DNA of 64,000 bases from assembly GCF_011927795.1 (NCBI RefSeq), contig NZ_JAATJJ010000002.1:1-64000 (forward strand), in the 5' to 3' direction. Below the pieces are notes generated by a model. It searched no databases and was not told the origin of the DNA. It saw only the letters and a list, made by a program, of their open reading frames with translations. This stretch comes from Saonia flava (lineage in GTDB: Bacteria > Bacteroidota > Bacteroidia > Flavobacteriales > Flavobacteriaceae). Below, one piece after another: positions 55,238 through 63,496 of this stretch. Numbering within the stretch: the first letter of the stretch is position 1; each line of letters starts with the position of its first letter. Both the position numbers and the translations under genes were made by a program.

Positions 55238-55318
55238 AAAATAATTTCTTGACATTTGTGAAGTAGTTTATCCGATTTAGATTTTAGGTTTGTGCATCAA
55301 TCAAAATAACAAATCAAA

Positions 55319-55999
55319 ATGCAACCAAAAAAAAATTCTGGAAGAATATTAGGCTTTCTCTTTTTAGTAAACATGATTTTAGGAGTAATTGGCATCTCCT
55401 TCAGAGGACTGACAGGTGCGGAATTCGACAACACAACTTTCCTCTCTTTTGCATTTGAAAATATTAATCAAATGAAACTAGCAATTTACTTGGATATGGC
55501 TAGTAGTGCCGTTATCATTGGAGTCGCTATATTTCTATTTCCCTTTATAAGACAATATAACGGAAGATTAGCTTTAGCATACTTTGGAATTGCAATTATC
55601 AACTTTTTAATTATTGCTGTTAGTAATATTTTACATATTGGACTATTATCGGTATGTACTGATTTTGTAATAAACAATGGAACCTCAGTTTCTCAAAATT
55701 ATACAACTATTGCAAAAATGCTTTATGATAGTTACTATTGGACACATTTTTTAACGCTAATATTATTTAGCATTGGTAATTCTGTTTTATTCTATTTTTT
55801 CTTTAAAAGTCGTATTACACCAAAATGGCTTGCGATTTGGGGGATTTTAGCATCAGTAGTTGTTTTTTTTGGTGGAGCTTTGCAAATGGCTGAAATAGAA
55901 GTATCTTTTATACTTTTTGGACAGAATGGAATTTTTATGGTTACTCTTATTATTTGGCTGATTATAAAAGGGTTTAAAAAATTAGACATTACGGAATAA
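55319..55999 (+). CDS. Cassette 7: DUF4386 family membrane protein
   Basis: A 226-residue protein with about six or seven membrane segments, starting KKNSGRILGFLFLVNMILG and containing the conserved LAIYLDMASSAVIIGVAIFLF. DUF4386 proteins are integral membrane proteins of unknown role. The short gap after the Crp-like gene contains TAGATTTTAGGTTTGTGC, which could hold a -7-like element, so it may have its own promoter. Confidence 0.78.
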   Translation: MQPKKNSGRILGFLFLVNMILGVIGISFRGLTGAEFDNTTFLSFAFENINQMKLAIYLDMASSAVIIGVAIFLFPFIRQYNGRLALAYFGIAIINFLIIAVSNILHIGLLSVCTDFVINNGTSVSQNYTTIAKMLYDSYYWTHFLTLILFSIGNSVLFYFFFKSRITPKWLAIWGILASVVVFFGGALQMAEIEVSFILFGQNGIFMVTLIIWLIIKGFKKLDITE

Positions 56000-56354
56000 A
56001 ACGAAAATGCCAACAAAGAACTGAGGTGAAAAACAAACAAATTCTTCCTTAATCAGAATCAAACTTAAGAAGAACTGAGTTAAAAACAAGTTCTTTTAAG
56101 TTAATCCAGACATATAATTCTCATCATAGGGCATCTCTGGCAAATTTTATTCCCAATACCGCAAAATCCATAAGATACGCCCACTAAGTGGCCTTCTTGA
56201 GGCCTGTTATTTGGGACACGGTGACCAAAAAATGACAAATTCCCAAATAACAGTCATGCGATTTTGCTATATTTCCTTAAAATTCGCCGCCAGCGCTCCA
56301 ACTCGCACACTGCTTTCGCAGATGTCGTACATAGCGCGGCATTGTACACAATTA
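56000..56354 (+). repeat. attC-like site 8 (modules M1 + M3)
   Basis: From AAAC-GAAAATGCC-AAC to ATT-GTACACA-ATTA. It contains module M1 (about 56014-56139, with the inverted repeat ACTTAAGAAGAACT / AGTTCTTTTAAGT) and M3 copy 2 (56139-56343), in which TTATTTGGGA and TCCCAAATAA pair perfectly. The left arm of M3 is missing, so the outer ends do not pair with each other. Confidence 0.6.
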
Positions 56355-56360
56355 TTAGGA

Positions 56361-57122
56361 ATGAAAAACTTTATATTAATATTCTTAATTACACACTTAG
56401 GATTTGGGCAATCTTCAATCACTCAAGAGGATATTGAGATTTACACTCAATTAACTTTAATTAATGTAAATGAAAAGGATATTATCTCTTTTGAAAAACA
56501 TCTACAAACTATTGCAGATAGAGCCAAAGAATTCAAAATTGATTATGAATATGATTGGTTAACTTATAAATCTGAGAAAGATGAATATTTGATAGTTAAT
56601 TTTAGTGATGACTTAAATAGCATTTTAACAATACATGATTATCGAAAAGTTTTTATAAAGGCCAATTCTGGGAAAATATTTGACGAAAATATCAGTAATC
56701 TATCAAAACTTGATGTAAATATCAGGTTCAACTATACAAAAGAAATGATATTGCCTTGGAGTACTGTTGCAGAAATGTCAGTTTCTGAGTTTCCTTTTGC
56801 CGAAATGATTGAATATGAAATCAGTTCTCAATCAGTAAACAAAATTGACAAAGTCTTAAGGGAATTTTCGGAATTACTTATAGAATCCAAATATCCTTTC
56901 CCACTGGAAACTAGTAGAGGATCCATTGGAGCATACGGTAAAATAACATTGGTTTGGTTCTACGCAAACACAGATAATTTTAGAGGAATGGATACGCCAA
57001 AAGATTGGATGAAAAGCAAAGGAAAATTAAAAGAATATAATGCTCTTTTGAACGAATTTCTAGCACTTACTCATAATCCAAAAAATTTTAAGTTACGCTA
57101 TCAAAAAAAACTTAGCAACTAG
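56361..57122 (+). CDS. Cassette 8: exported hypothetical protein
   Basis: A 253-residue protein with a signal peptide (MKNFILIFLITHLGFGQ). The mature part is mixed alpha/beta (NEKDIISFEKHLQTIADRAK, EMILPWSTVAEMSVSEFPFAEM). I do not recognise a family. The ATG at 56361 follows the unit border; the frame continues 150 bases upstream only through the M3 repeat, so that extension is not coding. Confidence 0.65.
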   Translation: MKNFILIFLITHLGFGQSSITQEDIEIYTQLTLINVNEKDIISFEKHLQTIADRAKEFKIDYEYDWLTYKSEKDEYLIVNFSDDLNSILTIHDYRKVFIKANSGKIFDENISNLSKLDVNIRFNYTKEMILPWSTVAEMSVSEFPFAEMIEYEISSQSVNKIDKVLREFSELLIESKYPFPLETSRGSIGAYGKITLVWFYANTDNFRGMDTPKDWMKSKGKLKEYNALLNEFLALTHNPKNFKLRYQKKLSN

Positions 57123-57126
57123 CTAA

Positions 57127-57450
57127 TAAAAGTGTACAACAATTTAGTGAGAATTAAACTTAAGAAGAACTGGGTTAAAAAACAAGTTCTTTTAAGTTAA
57201 TCCAGACACATAATTCTCATCATAGGGCATCCCTGGCAAATTTTATTCCCAATACCGCAAAATCCATAAGATACGCCCACTAAGTGGCCTTCTTGAGGCC
57301 TGTTATTTGGGACACGGTGACCAAAAAAAGACAAGTTCCCAAACAACAGTCATGCGATTTTGCTATATTTCCTTAAAATTCGCCGCCAGCGCTACAACTC
57401 GCACACTGCTTTCGCAGATGTCGTAAATAGTGAGGCGTTAGGCACTATTA
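57127..57450 (+). repeat. attC-like site 9 (partial M1 + M3)
   Basis: TAAA-AGTGTAC-AAC (3' end of cassette 8, the one 3' end with A instead of C) to GTT-AGGCACT-ATTA. The right border contains GTTAGGC, the exact classical R' core. M1 lacks its first part; M3 copy 3 is at 57235-57439. Confidence 0.6.
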
Positions 57451-57465
57451 TAAAAATCCTCCCAA

Positions 57466-58110
57466 ATGGCTTTTATTTTCCCGAAAAATTATCAAAGTCT
57501 TTCTCGAGAAGAAAAAGCGGATTGGAACTATCTTAAAAAGATATTCGATAGGGTTTCCTTTGATTATAAAGTTTCGAAAGCGTCAAAACCAAATCTATCA
57601 GGTTTCGAGACATTTAATGGACAAAAATCTTTGAAACTTCTTCAATCTTTTAACATTCGAAAAGACAATAATCAATTTACACTTTGTTTGATTGAATACA
57701 ATACCTCGCATCTAGAGGCTCACTCTTACGGAGGGACTATCAGAACCAACTCTCATAAATATCTATTTGGACACTTAAAAATCGATAGCGATTTTGGAAG
57801 AGCTTTTTTGCGCCCTGAAACAATAGGGGACAAAATAAGCGAGTTCTTTTCTTCTAATGAATTGGATATAAAAGGATTTGATAAATTTAACCGTAATTAC
57901 CATTTGTTGACATCGGACAAGAAAAAATTCTTAACGGCGATGAATGGACAATTAATAAACTCAATTGCCGAATTAAAAAATGTTGAAATGGAATTTTCCG
58001 GTAAAAAGTGTCTTTTCAGATTAAAAAAGGCTATCGACCTAGAAGAAACTTTAGAATTATGTAAACTAGGTATAAATATGGCCACTGTTGCGAAAAATAA
58101 CAGTGCCTAA
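57466..58110 (+). CDS. Cassette 9: hypothetical cytosolic protein
   Basis: A 214-residue basic protein without signal peptide, starting MAFIFPKNYQSLSREEKADW. A middle segment (ETFNGQKSLKLLQSFNIRKD, then LCLIEYNTSHLEAHSYGGTI) is beta-rich; the C-terminus is helical. No family recognised. Its TAA stop lies inside the GCCTAAC border of the next attC-like site, so the gene fills its cassette to the last base. Confidence 0.62.
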   Translation: MAFIFPKNYQSLSREEKADWNYLKKIFDRVSFDYKVSKASKPNLSGFETFNGQKSLKLLQSFNIRKDNNQFTLCLIEYNTSHLEAHSYGGTIRTNSHKYLFGHLKIDSDFGRAFLRPETIGDKISEFFSSNELDIKGFDKFNRNYHLLTSDKKKFLTAMNGQLINSIAELKNVEMEFSGKKCLFRLKKAIDLEETLELCKLGINMATVAKNNSA

Positions 58111-58308
58111 CAATACCTAAACGTAATACGGACTTTAGGTCAAAACCGAAAGGTCTGTGTATATTTATGATGTCGCTAAATCTTATGGATTTAGCTTTGG
58201 ACAAGAAAAAATAAAACTAAACAATAAGCTTTAGCTTCGTGTGCAGACGGAAACGAAAATGTTTCCTTGCCTCCGCACTACGCTTAGCCTAACCGTTGTG
58301 CCACATTA
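58098..58308 (+). repeat. attC-like site 10 (linker family B, copy 2)
   Basis: TAAC-AGTGCCT-AAC to GTT-GTGCCAC-ATTA. Nearly identical over about 185 bases to the linker at 47026-47235, 11 kb away. It begins GCCTAACAAT as classical attC sites do. The outer stem CTAAACGTAATACGGAC / CTCCGCACTACGCTTAG has three A/C pairs that become T-G on the bottom strand. Confidence 0.74.
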
Positions 58309-58324
58309 GAAAAAATCTACACTA

Positions 58325-59074
58325 ATGACAGAAATTTCGATTTTAGATTGTGAAAATTACGAATCTATACTAACATCCTTAAATTCGATTTTCTCAACTT
58401 CTGGAAATGATATATCAAATTTTTTAGAGTCAATAGATATAAACGAAATATGGGAAAAAAGCCGACAAGAAAAACACGCTGACGAATATCTTTTCGATGA
58501 ATTTATTAATGAATTTAAAATAGATGAATCTAAAATCATCAAAGCTTACTGGTTTCATAACACAAGAGTTTTGAAAGGCTCTGAATTTAAAGAGGGAATT
58601 TTACCCTTATCATTAGCAATAAATAAAATAGAAATTTTAATAAATGAGATAATAAAAAAAATAGAAATTCCAATAAATAATAATTCATTGTTAGGATGTT
58701 CTGTAATTCAAAATAAATTAAATTCTAAAACAAATCAAGGTCCTTGGGCTTTTTTAATACGTGATTTTGCTTTTGAGAAAGTTGATGGAATACACGATTA
58801 TTTGAAAAGTCCTGAATTAATTGAAGATATTATACATTTTAAATATCCCGAAAAATATGATTTAATATTTCGGGAATTCCAAAATTCAACAGTTGAATGT
58901 ATAATTAAATTCAAAACAGAAACTGAATTTCATCAACAAAGACTATTATACGTTATTAATTACCTTTATAATAAAATAAATAATGAAAAAATGGATTGGA
59001 GGTCTAATGCTAACTTTAGTAACAATGGCAAAATTATTAGTCCAGAAATGATTATAAAAATTGATTATTTATAA
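58325..59074 (+). CDS. Cassette 10: hypothetical cytosolic protein
   Basis: A 249-residue acidic protein, MTEISILDCENYESILTSL at the start. AYWFHNTRVLKGSEFKEGIL (about residues 75-95) recalls the H-x-T/N-R segments of ADP-ribosyltransferase-like proteins, but the rest of such a fold cannot be traced, so this is only a hint. The C-terminal half is helical and Lys/Glu/Asn-rich. No family recognised. Confidence 0.6.
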   Translation: MTEISILDCENYESILTSLNSIFSTSGNDISNFLESIDINEIWEKSRQEKHADEYLFDEFINEFKIDESKIIKAYWFHNTRVLKGSEFKEGILPLSLAINKIEILINEIIKKIEIPINNNSLLGCSVIQNKLNSKTNQGPWAFLIRDFAFEKVDGIHDYLKSPELIEDIIHFKYPEKYDLIFREFQNSTVECIIKFKTETEFHQQRLLYVINYLYNKINNEKMDWRSNANFSNNGKIISPEMIIKIDYL

Positions 59075-59077
59075 AAA

Positions 59078-59226
59078 TAACGTGGCACAACAAAGAACTG
59101 AGGTGAAAAACAAACAAATTCTTTCTTGATCAGAATCAAACTTAAGAAGAACTGAGTTAAAAACAAGTTCTTTTAAGTTAATCCAGACACATAATTCTCA
59201 TCATAGGGCATCCCTGGCAATAATTA
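59078..59226 (+). repeat. attC-like site 11 (module M1 alone)
   Basis: TAAC-GTGGCAC-AAC (perfect match to the 5' end of cassette 10) to CCT-GGCAATA-ATTA. M1 (about 59092-59215) is complete with its inverted repeat ACTTAAGAAGAACT / AGTTCTTTTAAGT, and ends GGGCATCCCTGG. Here M1 alone separates two cassettes, which shows it is a full linker by itself. The right border has CCT instead of GTT. Confidence 0.6.
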
Positions 59227-59243
59227 AAATGAACAAAATTTAA

Positions 59244-59672
59244 ATGGAAATTACTTTAGAATATTGGAATGAATTAGGAAAACAGACTTTACTCATTACT
59301 TCATTATTGAGCGGATTTTCAATTACAGTAGTTGCGAATTTACTGGTTTCTGATAAAAATGATAAACTGACTAATCGAATTCTTAAATCAGCTACTTTAT
59401 CAGCGGGATGTTTTCTCGTGAGTGTATTTGCAATGGTGAATATTGTTATGACAACTACACCAGGAGGATATATTAAAAATGTTTCTTTGAATGACTTTGC
59501 AATTGCCAGAATAGTCGGAATGACAACATTTATGATTGGACTTTTTTCACTATCCGCTATGATTGCATTATCGGGTTGGACTAAATCAAAAAAAGTAGGA
59601 CGATTTACCACAATAATTGGAATATTGACATTGGTACTGGTTTTTGTAACAATGACAAGATTTGGAAACTGA
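59244..59672 (+). CDS. Cassette 11: four-helix membrane protein of unknown function
   Basis: A 142-residue integral membrane protein with four hydrophobic segments (about residues 15-33, 49-72, 87-112, 118-138). It begins MEITLEYWNELGKQTLLITS; the first segment has LLSGFSITVVANLLV. No enzyme motif is seen. Small membrane proteins with this layout are common cassette cargo. Confidence 0.62.
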   Translation: MEITLEYWNELGKQTLLITSLLSGFSITVVANLLVSDKNDKLTNRILKSATLSAGCFLVSVFAMVNIVMTTTPGGYIKNVSLNDFAIARIVGMTTFMIGLFSLSAMIALSGWTKSKKVGRFTTIIGILTLVLVFVTMTRFGN

Positions 59673-59704
59673 ATTAGATTGAACTTGTGTAGAAATATGA
59701 AAAA

Positions 59705-59925
59705 TAACTATTGCCAACACAATTACGGCAGATTCGACTATGCTTCGACTGCGCTCAGCACAGGCTAGAATCCACTCGGAATTGCTAAAGTCTGTGCCAA
59801 ACCGTAAATTAACGCATATAAACCCGTAACTGACGGTTATACTAGACCTTCGAGTACGCCTGCGGCGTACTTTTGTTGCACTGCTTTTGCAGATGTAGTA
59901 CATTGCGCGGCGTTGTAGCCAATTA
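59705..59925 (+). repeat. attC-like site 12 (mosaic of two sites)
   Basis: TAAC-TATTGCC-AAC to GTT-GTAGCCA-ATTA. The first half folds by itself: AATTACGG pairs with CCGTAAATT leaving one base unpaired, and GCAGA with TCTGTGC. The second half contains GTACGCCTGCGGCGTAC and the GCAGATGTAGTACATTGCGC end of M3. It looks like a fusion of two linkers after loss of a cassette. Confidence 0.55.
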
Positions 59926-59930
59926 AAAAA

Positions 59931-60866
59931 ATGAAACTGCAGCTAATTATAATAATGATTTTTGTTTTTACTTCTTGCTCAAATAGTGAGGAAGAAAAAG
60001 TTGTTATAGATAATTTTCCGCAAGACATAAATGAAGCTCAAATTGAAATAGTTTCATCACTTTCAGGAAACCAACCAATTCAACCAAAAGGTATAGAATT
60101 AAACGCAAGGGCAACTTTAAAAGAACGTAAATTGTCAAGAGCATATCTAATTGAACTTTTGAAAAAACTATCTCTTAAACCAATTGAACAAAATTATAGA
60201 CAAAAAAACGTTAATTCATTCGTCGATATCCTGATAGGTCCATTTAAAGGAACGAATATTTATGGTGTTTTACCAGCCAGTAAAAGCACCAATCAATATA
60301 TAATTTTAGGTGCTCATTACGATACAGCAAGAGATTGTCCAGGAGCAAATGATAATGCTTCAGCAATTGCATTATTATATGGAGTTACCAAAAGACTTTC
60401 TGAAATCTCGACCAGAGAAGCAAATGTTTTAATCGTATTCTTTGACCAAGAAGAAGAGGAGCTTATAGGTAGTAAGGCATTTGCAAGATATATTCAGAAA
60501 CAAAAGCTTGAAATTCTTTCGGCACATACTTTTGACCAAATTGGTTGGGATAAAGATGAGGATAGGGCAATAGAATTAGAGTTACCGACCATTGAACTAG
60601 AAGAAATTTATAAAGAACAGGGAATTAAATTAGGCATTCCTGTTCATACAACTAGAGTAAACTCAACCGACCATCAATCCTTCAGAGATATGGGAATTAA
60701 TGCTGTTGGGATTACGGAAGAATATGTCAATAAAGACACAAGTCCGTTCAAGGATACACCAAATGATAAGTTTAATACTATAAATTTTGAATACGTAGAA
60801 TCTACTACAAATCTTATTTATGAAGTAATTAAAACACTAGTCTCTAAGAACAATGAAAATGAATAG
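59931..60866 (+). CDS. Cassette 12: M28 family metallopeptidase lipoprotein
   Basis: A 311-residue zinc aminopeptidase-like protein with a lipobox (FVFTSC, Cys16). The five metal ligands are visible in order: H129 in GAHYDT, D141 in GANDNASA, E175/E176 in DQEEEELIGS, D202 in FDQIGWDKD and H248 in STDHQSF. It would release N-terminal residues from peptides in the periplasm or at the surface. The start codon lies only six bases after the unit border ATTA. It overlaps the following small membrane protein gene. Confidence 0.85.
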   Translation: MKLQLIIIMIFVFTSCSNSEEEKVVIDNFPQDINEAQIEIVSSLSGNQPIQPKGIELNARATLKERKLSRAYLIELLKKLSLKPIEQNYRQKNVNSFVDILIGPFKGTNIYGVLPASKSTNQYIILGAHYDTARDCPGANDNASAIALLYGVTKRLSEISTREANVLIVFFDQEEEELIGSKAFARYIQKQKLEILSAHTFDQIGWDKDEDRAIELELPTIELEEIYKEQGIKLGIPVHTTRVNSTDHQSFRDMGINAVGITEEYVNKDTSPFKDTPNDKFNTINFEYVESTTNLIYEVIKTLVSKNNENE

Positions 60867-61257
60867 AAAAATGAACACCTACTTTTTTGTTCTTTCACTT
60901 TCGATTCTTGCATTTATCGGAAAGGGCATTATGTATTTGTCAATTAGTGGTTATCTTCCAATTATCCTTTCTCTGTTTGTTTTGGGCGTGTTCTTAATTT
61001 CAAGAAAAAAAATTAAACTATTAATATTCAGCATTAAATTTTGGGCAATTTCGTTAATTATTTGGTCTGTATTAAGAATAATTATAGGAGCAATGAACTA
61101 TTTCATAAAGCCTTTAACTGAAAATCATTTACATCAACAGTTAGGAATTAGAGGTATGATAATTAGTATCATATTTCTTTGGGCTGGTTTTTATTTATTA
61201 AAGAAAAAATATAGAAATAACTGGCTACAACAAAGAACAGAGGTAAAAAACAAATAA
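60853..61257 (+). CDS. Cassette 12: small membrane protein
   Basis: A 134-residue protein with four hydrophobic segments (YFFVLSLSILAFIGKGIMYL, LPIILSLFVLGVFLI and two more). It overlaps the M28 peptidase by 14 bases in another frame, so the two are translationally coupled and form a two-gene cassette. Another ATG four codons later (MNTYFF) is possible. Function unknown. Confidence 0.62.
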   Translation: MKMNRKMNTYFFVLSLSILAFIGKGIMYLSISGYLPIILSLFVLGVFLISRKKIKLLIFSIKFWAISLIIWSVLRIIIGAMNYFIKPLTENHLHQQLGIRGMIISIIFLWAGFYLLKKKYRNNWLQQRTEVKNK

Positions 61258-61555
61258 ATTCTTTCTTGATCAGAATCAAACTTAGGAAGTGTTTTTATTG
61301 TTTTTAAAAGTATTCATCGGTCGCTGCGTTCGGTGGCACGACCAATTTTATTCCCAATACCGCAAAATCCAAAAGATACGGCCACTATGTGGCCTTCTTA
61401 AGGCCTGTTATTTGGGACACGGTGACCAAAAAAAGACAGGCTCCCAAACAACAGTCATGCGATTTTGCTATATTTCCTTAAAATTAGCCACCAGCGCTCC
61501 AACCCGCACACTGCTTTCGCAGATGTCGTACATAGCGCGGCGTTGTGCTTCATTA
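61218..61555 (+). repeat. attC-like site 13 (partial M1 + M2 + M3)
   Basis: TAAC-TGGCTAC-AAC (perfect match to cassette 12's 5' end) to GTT-GTGCTTC-ATTA. It combines the first 55 bases of M1, a segment M2 (61289-61341, ATTCATCGGTCGCTGCG) and M3 copy 4 (about 61343-61545). An open frame across the repeat is not a gene. Confidence 0.6.
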
Positions 61556-61572
61556 TAACCAACCACTAACAA

Positions 61573-62310
61573 ATGATAAAATTCTTTAGAAAAATTCGTC
61601 AAAAAATGCTGACTGAAAACAAATTCGGGAAATATCTGACTTATGCCGTTGGAGAAATAATTCTTGTTGTCATAGGGATTTTAATTGCCTTATCAATTAA
61701 TAATTGGAATCAAGAAAGACAGTTGCAAAATGAAGAAAAGGTTATTCTAAAAAACATACATACTGAATTTTTAGAAAATAAGAATGCTTTAAAATTAGGA
61801 CTTGAAGAAAACAATCAAGGTTGCAAAGCTTCCATTACATTACTCAATCTTGTCGGGCAGAACAGAGAATATATCCAACAACATAATTTAGACAGTTTGA
61901 TGTATGTAATGTTAGAAACTGGTTCATTTAGACCTTCAGAAAATACAATTTCTGACTTATTACAATCAGGTAAATTACAATTACTGCAAAATGATGATTT
62001 AAAAAATCTGCTTTATAAGTGGACAAGAAACCTTAAAAAAACGGATGTTAGTTTTAATCGAATTGAATTAAAAATTGATAACGAATTAGTTCCATATCTT
62101 TCAGAACATTATTCTATGAAAGACATTGATCTGTATGGCAAATTAGAATGGAAGAATAAAACGTTATTGACAATTGATAAGCTATATATTTTTGAAGATA
62201 TACAGTTTGAGAACATTATGGATGATTATTTGTATAGGGTAAAATCGGCTGGCGATAATCTTGAAGAATTAGTAATAATTATTGATGATATTATTAAAGA
62301 AACAGAATGA
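61573..62310 (+). CDS. Cassette 13: DUF6090 family membrane protein, first copy
   Basis: A 245-residue protein, MIKFFRKIRQKMLTENKFG at the start, with one membrane segment (about residues 27-44, GEIILVVIGILIALSINNW), followed by a helical soluble domain. This is the layout of DUF6090, a Bacteroidota family of unknown function frequent in repeated accessory clusters. A paralogue follows about 105 bases later. Its TGA stop overlaps the ATG of a decayed third copy. Confidence 0.8.
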   Translation: MIKFFRKIRQKMLTENKFGKYLTYAVGEIILVVIGILIALSINNWNQERQLQNEEKVILKNIHTEFLENKNALKLGLEENNQGCKASITLLNLVGQNREYIQQHNLDSLMYVMLETGSFRPSENTISDLLQSGKLQLLQNDDLKNLLYKWTRNLKKTDVSFNRIELKIDNELVPYLSEHYSMKDIDLYGKLEWKNKTLLTIDKLYIFEDIQFENIMDDYLYRVKSAGDNLEELVIIIDDIIKETE

Positions 62311-62360
62311 TAAAATTCTTTTGAAAAAATCATCAAAAAATATTGACAAAAAAGAAAGTA
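62307..62360 (+). pseudogene. Decayed 5' fragment of a further DUF6090 gene
   Basis: The text ATGATAAAATTCTTTTGAAA followed by AAATCATCAAAAAATATTGAC matches the first 45 bases of the two intact DUF6090 genes (ATGATAAAATTCTTTAGAAA, then AATTCGTCAAAAAATGCTGAC). It hits a stop after five codons. It is a remnant of a third copy between the two intact genes. Confidence 0.7.
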
Positions 62361-62365
62361 GAAAA

Positions 62366-62394
62366 TAACGAAAGTACAACACCGTTTATGCTTC
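62366..62394 (+). repeat. Collapsed attC-like site between the DUF6090 copies
   Basis: TAAC-GAAAGTAC-AAC is immediately followed after ACC by GTT-TATGCTTC. The left part resembles the expected 3' end of cassette 13 (GAAGCAC) and the right part its 5' border (GTGCTTC). Together they form a hairpin of about 25 bases with almost no interior. Confidence 0.5.
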
Positions 62395-62415
62395 TTTTTC
62401 AGAAACCGCTAACCA

Positions 62416-63141
62416 ATGATAAAATTCTTTAGAAAAATTAGGCAAAATCTGCTCTCTGAAAACAAGTTCAGTAAATATCTTATTTATGCAATTGGAGAAA
62501 TTATACTTGTTGTTATTGGAATTTTAATTGCACTTTCCATAAATAATTGGAATAATGAGAATCAAGAAAAAAATAAATTAGTTGACTCTTATAAAAGCAT
62601 AGTAGACGAAATTGAATTTGTGAGTCCTATTGTTGAATATCAATATGCAAGAAATGACTCAACAATAGTCTATATTCAAAAATCTTTGAACCTATTAGAT
62701 AACAATAATTACGACTCAATAAATGAATTAAATTTTAACCTCAAAGGACTTACTAGGTTGGCTCGATTAAAATATGACTTCCCAGTTGCTTTAGGATTTA
62801 TAGAAAAAACAAATCCTGAAATAATAAAAAATAAAAAACTATTAAAACTACTACAAGACTTTAAATCCCAATTAACGTTTCTCGATGTTTATCAAACTTA
62901 TATGGTTGATTCATTTCATAATCTCATATCACCATATACTATGAAAAACTTAAAGTTTTCGGAAAAAAATAATACTGTTGAATTAACCCAAAAAGAGCAT
63001 CTAATTGATAATTTGGAATTAACCAATCTTCTGAACTTAAAATTAGAAACTGATAAAGGATCCTCTAATAGATTAACGAAATTAATTAATACAATGGTTG
63101 AACTAAAAAGTGAAATTAAAAATGAGTTAAATAAAAAATAA
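62416..63141 (+). CDS. Cassette 13b: DUF6090 family membrane protein, second copy
   Basis: A 241-residue paralogue of the preceding DUF6090 gene. The first 50 residues are almost the same (MIKFFRKIRQNLLSENKFSK, membrane segment EIILVVIGILIALSINNWNN), while the soluble domain has diverged widely. Conservation of the anchor and divergence of the rest suggest an old duplication with different partners or ligands. The TAA stop is part of the TAAC unit end. Confidence 0.8.
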   Translation: MIKFFRKIRQNLLSENKFSKYLIYAIGEIILVVIGILIALSINNWNNENQEKNKLVDSYKSIVDEIEFVSPIVEYQYARNDSTIVYIQKSLNLLDNNNYDSINELNFNLKGLTRLARLKYDFPVALGFIEKTNPEIIKNKKLLKLLQDFKSQLTFLDVYQTYMVDSFHNLISPYTMKNLKFSEKNNTVELTQKEHLIDNLELTNLLNLKLETDKGSSNRLTKLINTMVELKSEIKNELNKK

Positions 63142-63491
63142 CGAAACCACAACAAAGAACTGAGGTAAAAAACAACCAAATTCTTTCTTGATTAGAATCA
63201 AACTTAAGAAGTGTATAATTCATTGATTTTTATTGTTTTTAAAAGTGTTCATCGGTCGCTGCGCTCGGTGGCACGGCAAATTTTATTCCCAATACCACAA
63301 AATCCAAAAGATAAGGCCTCTATGTGGCCTTCTTGATGGCCTGTTATTTGGGACAAGGTGACCAAAAAAAGACAGATTCCCAAAGAACAATCATGCGATT
63401 TTGCTATATTTCCTTAAAATTAGCCACCAGCGCTACAACTCGCACACTGCTTTCGCAGAGGCCGTACATAGCGCGGCGTTGGCAGTAATTA
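63139..63491 (+). repeat. attC-like site 14 (partial M1 + M2 + M3)
   Basis: TAAC-GAAACCAC-AAC to GTT-GGCAGTA-ATTA. Same module order as site 13: M1 start, M2 (63215-63275), M3 copy 5 (63275-63480). M3 here has small changes (for example GATGGCC for GAGGCC) that weaken one inner hairpin. Confidence 0.6.
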
Positions 63492-63496
63492 AAGCA

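Noticed and set aside
51181-63480. M3 copies considered as a CRISPR array
   Set aside because: Repeats are about 205 bp, irregularly spaced by 1-5 kb with whole genes between them; there are no short spacers and no cas genes.
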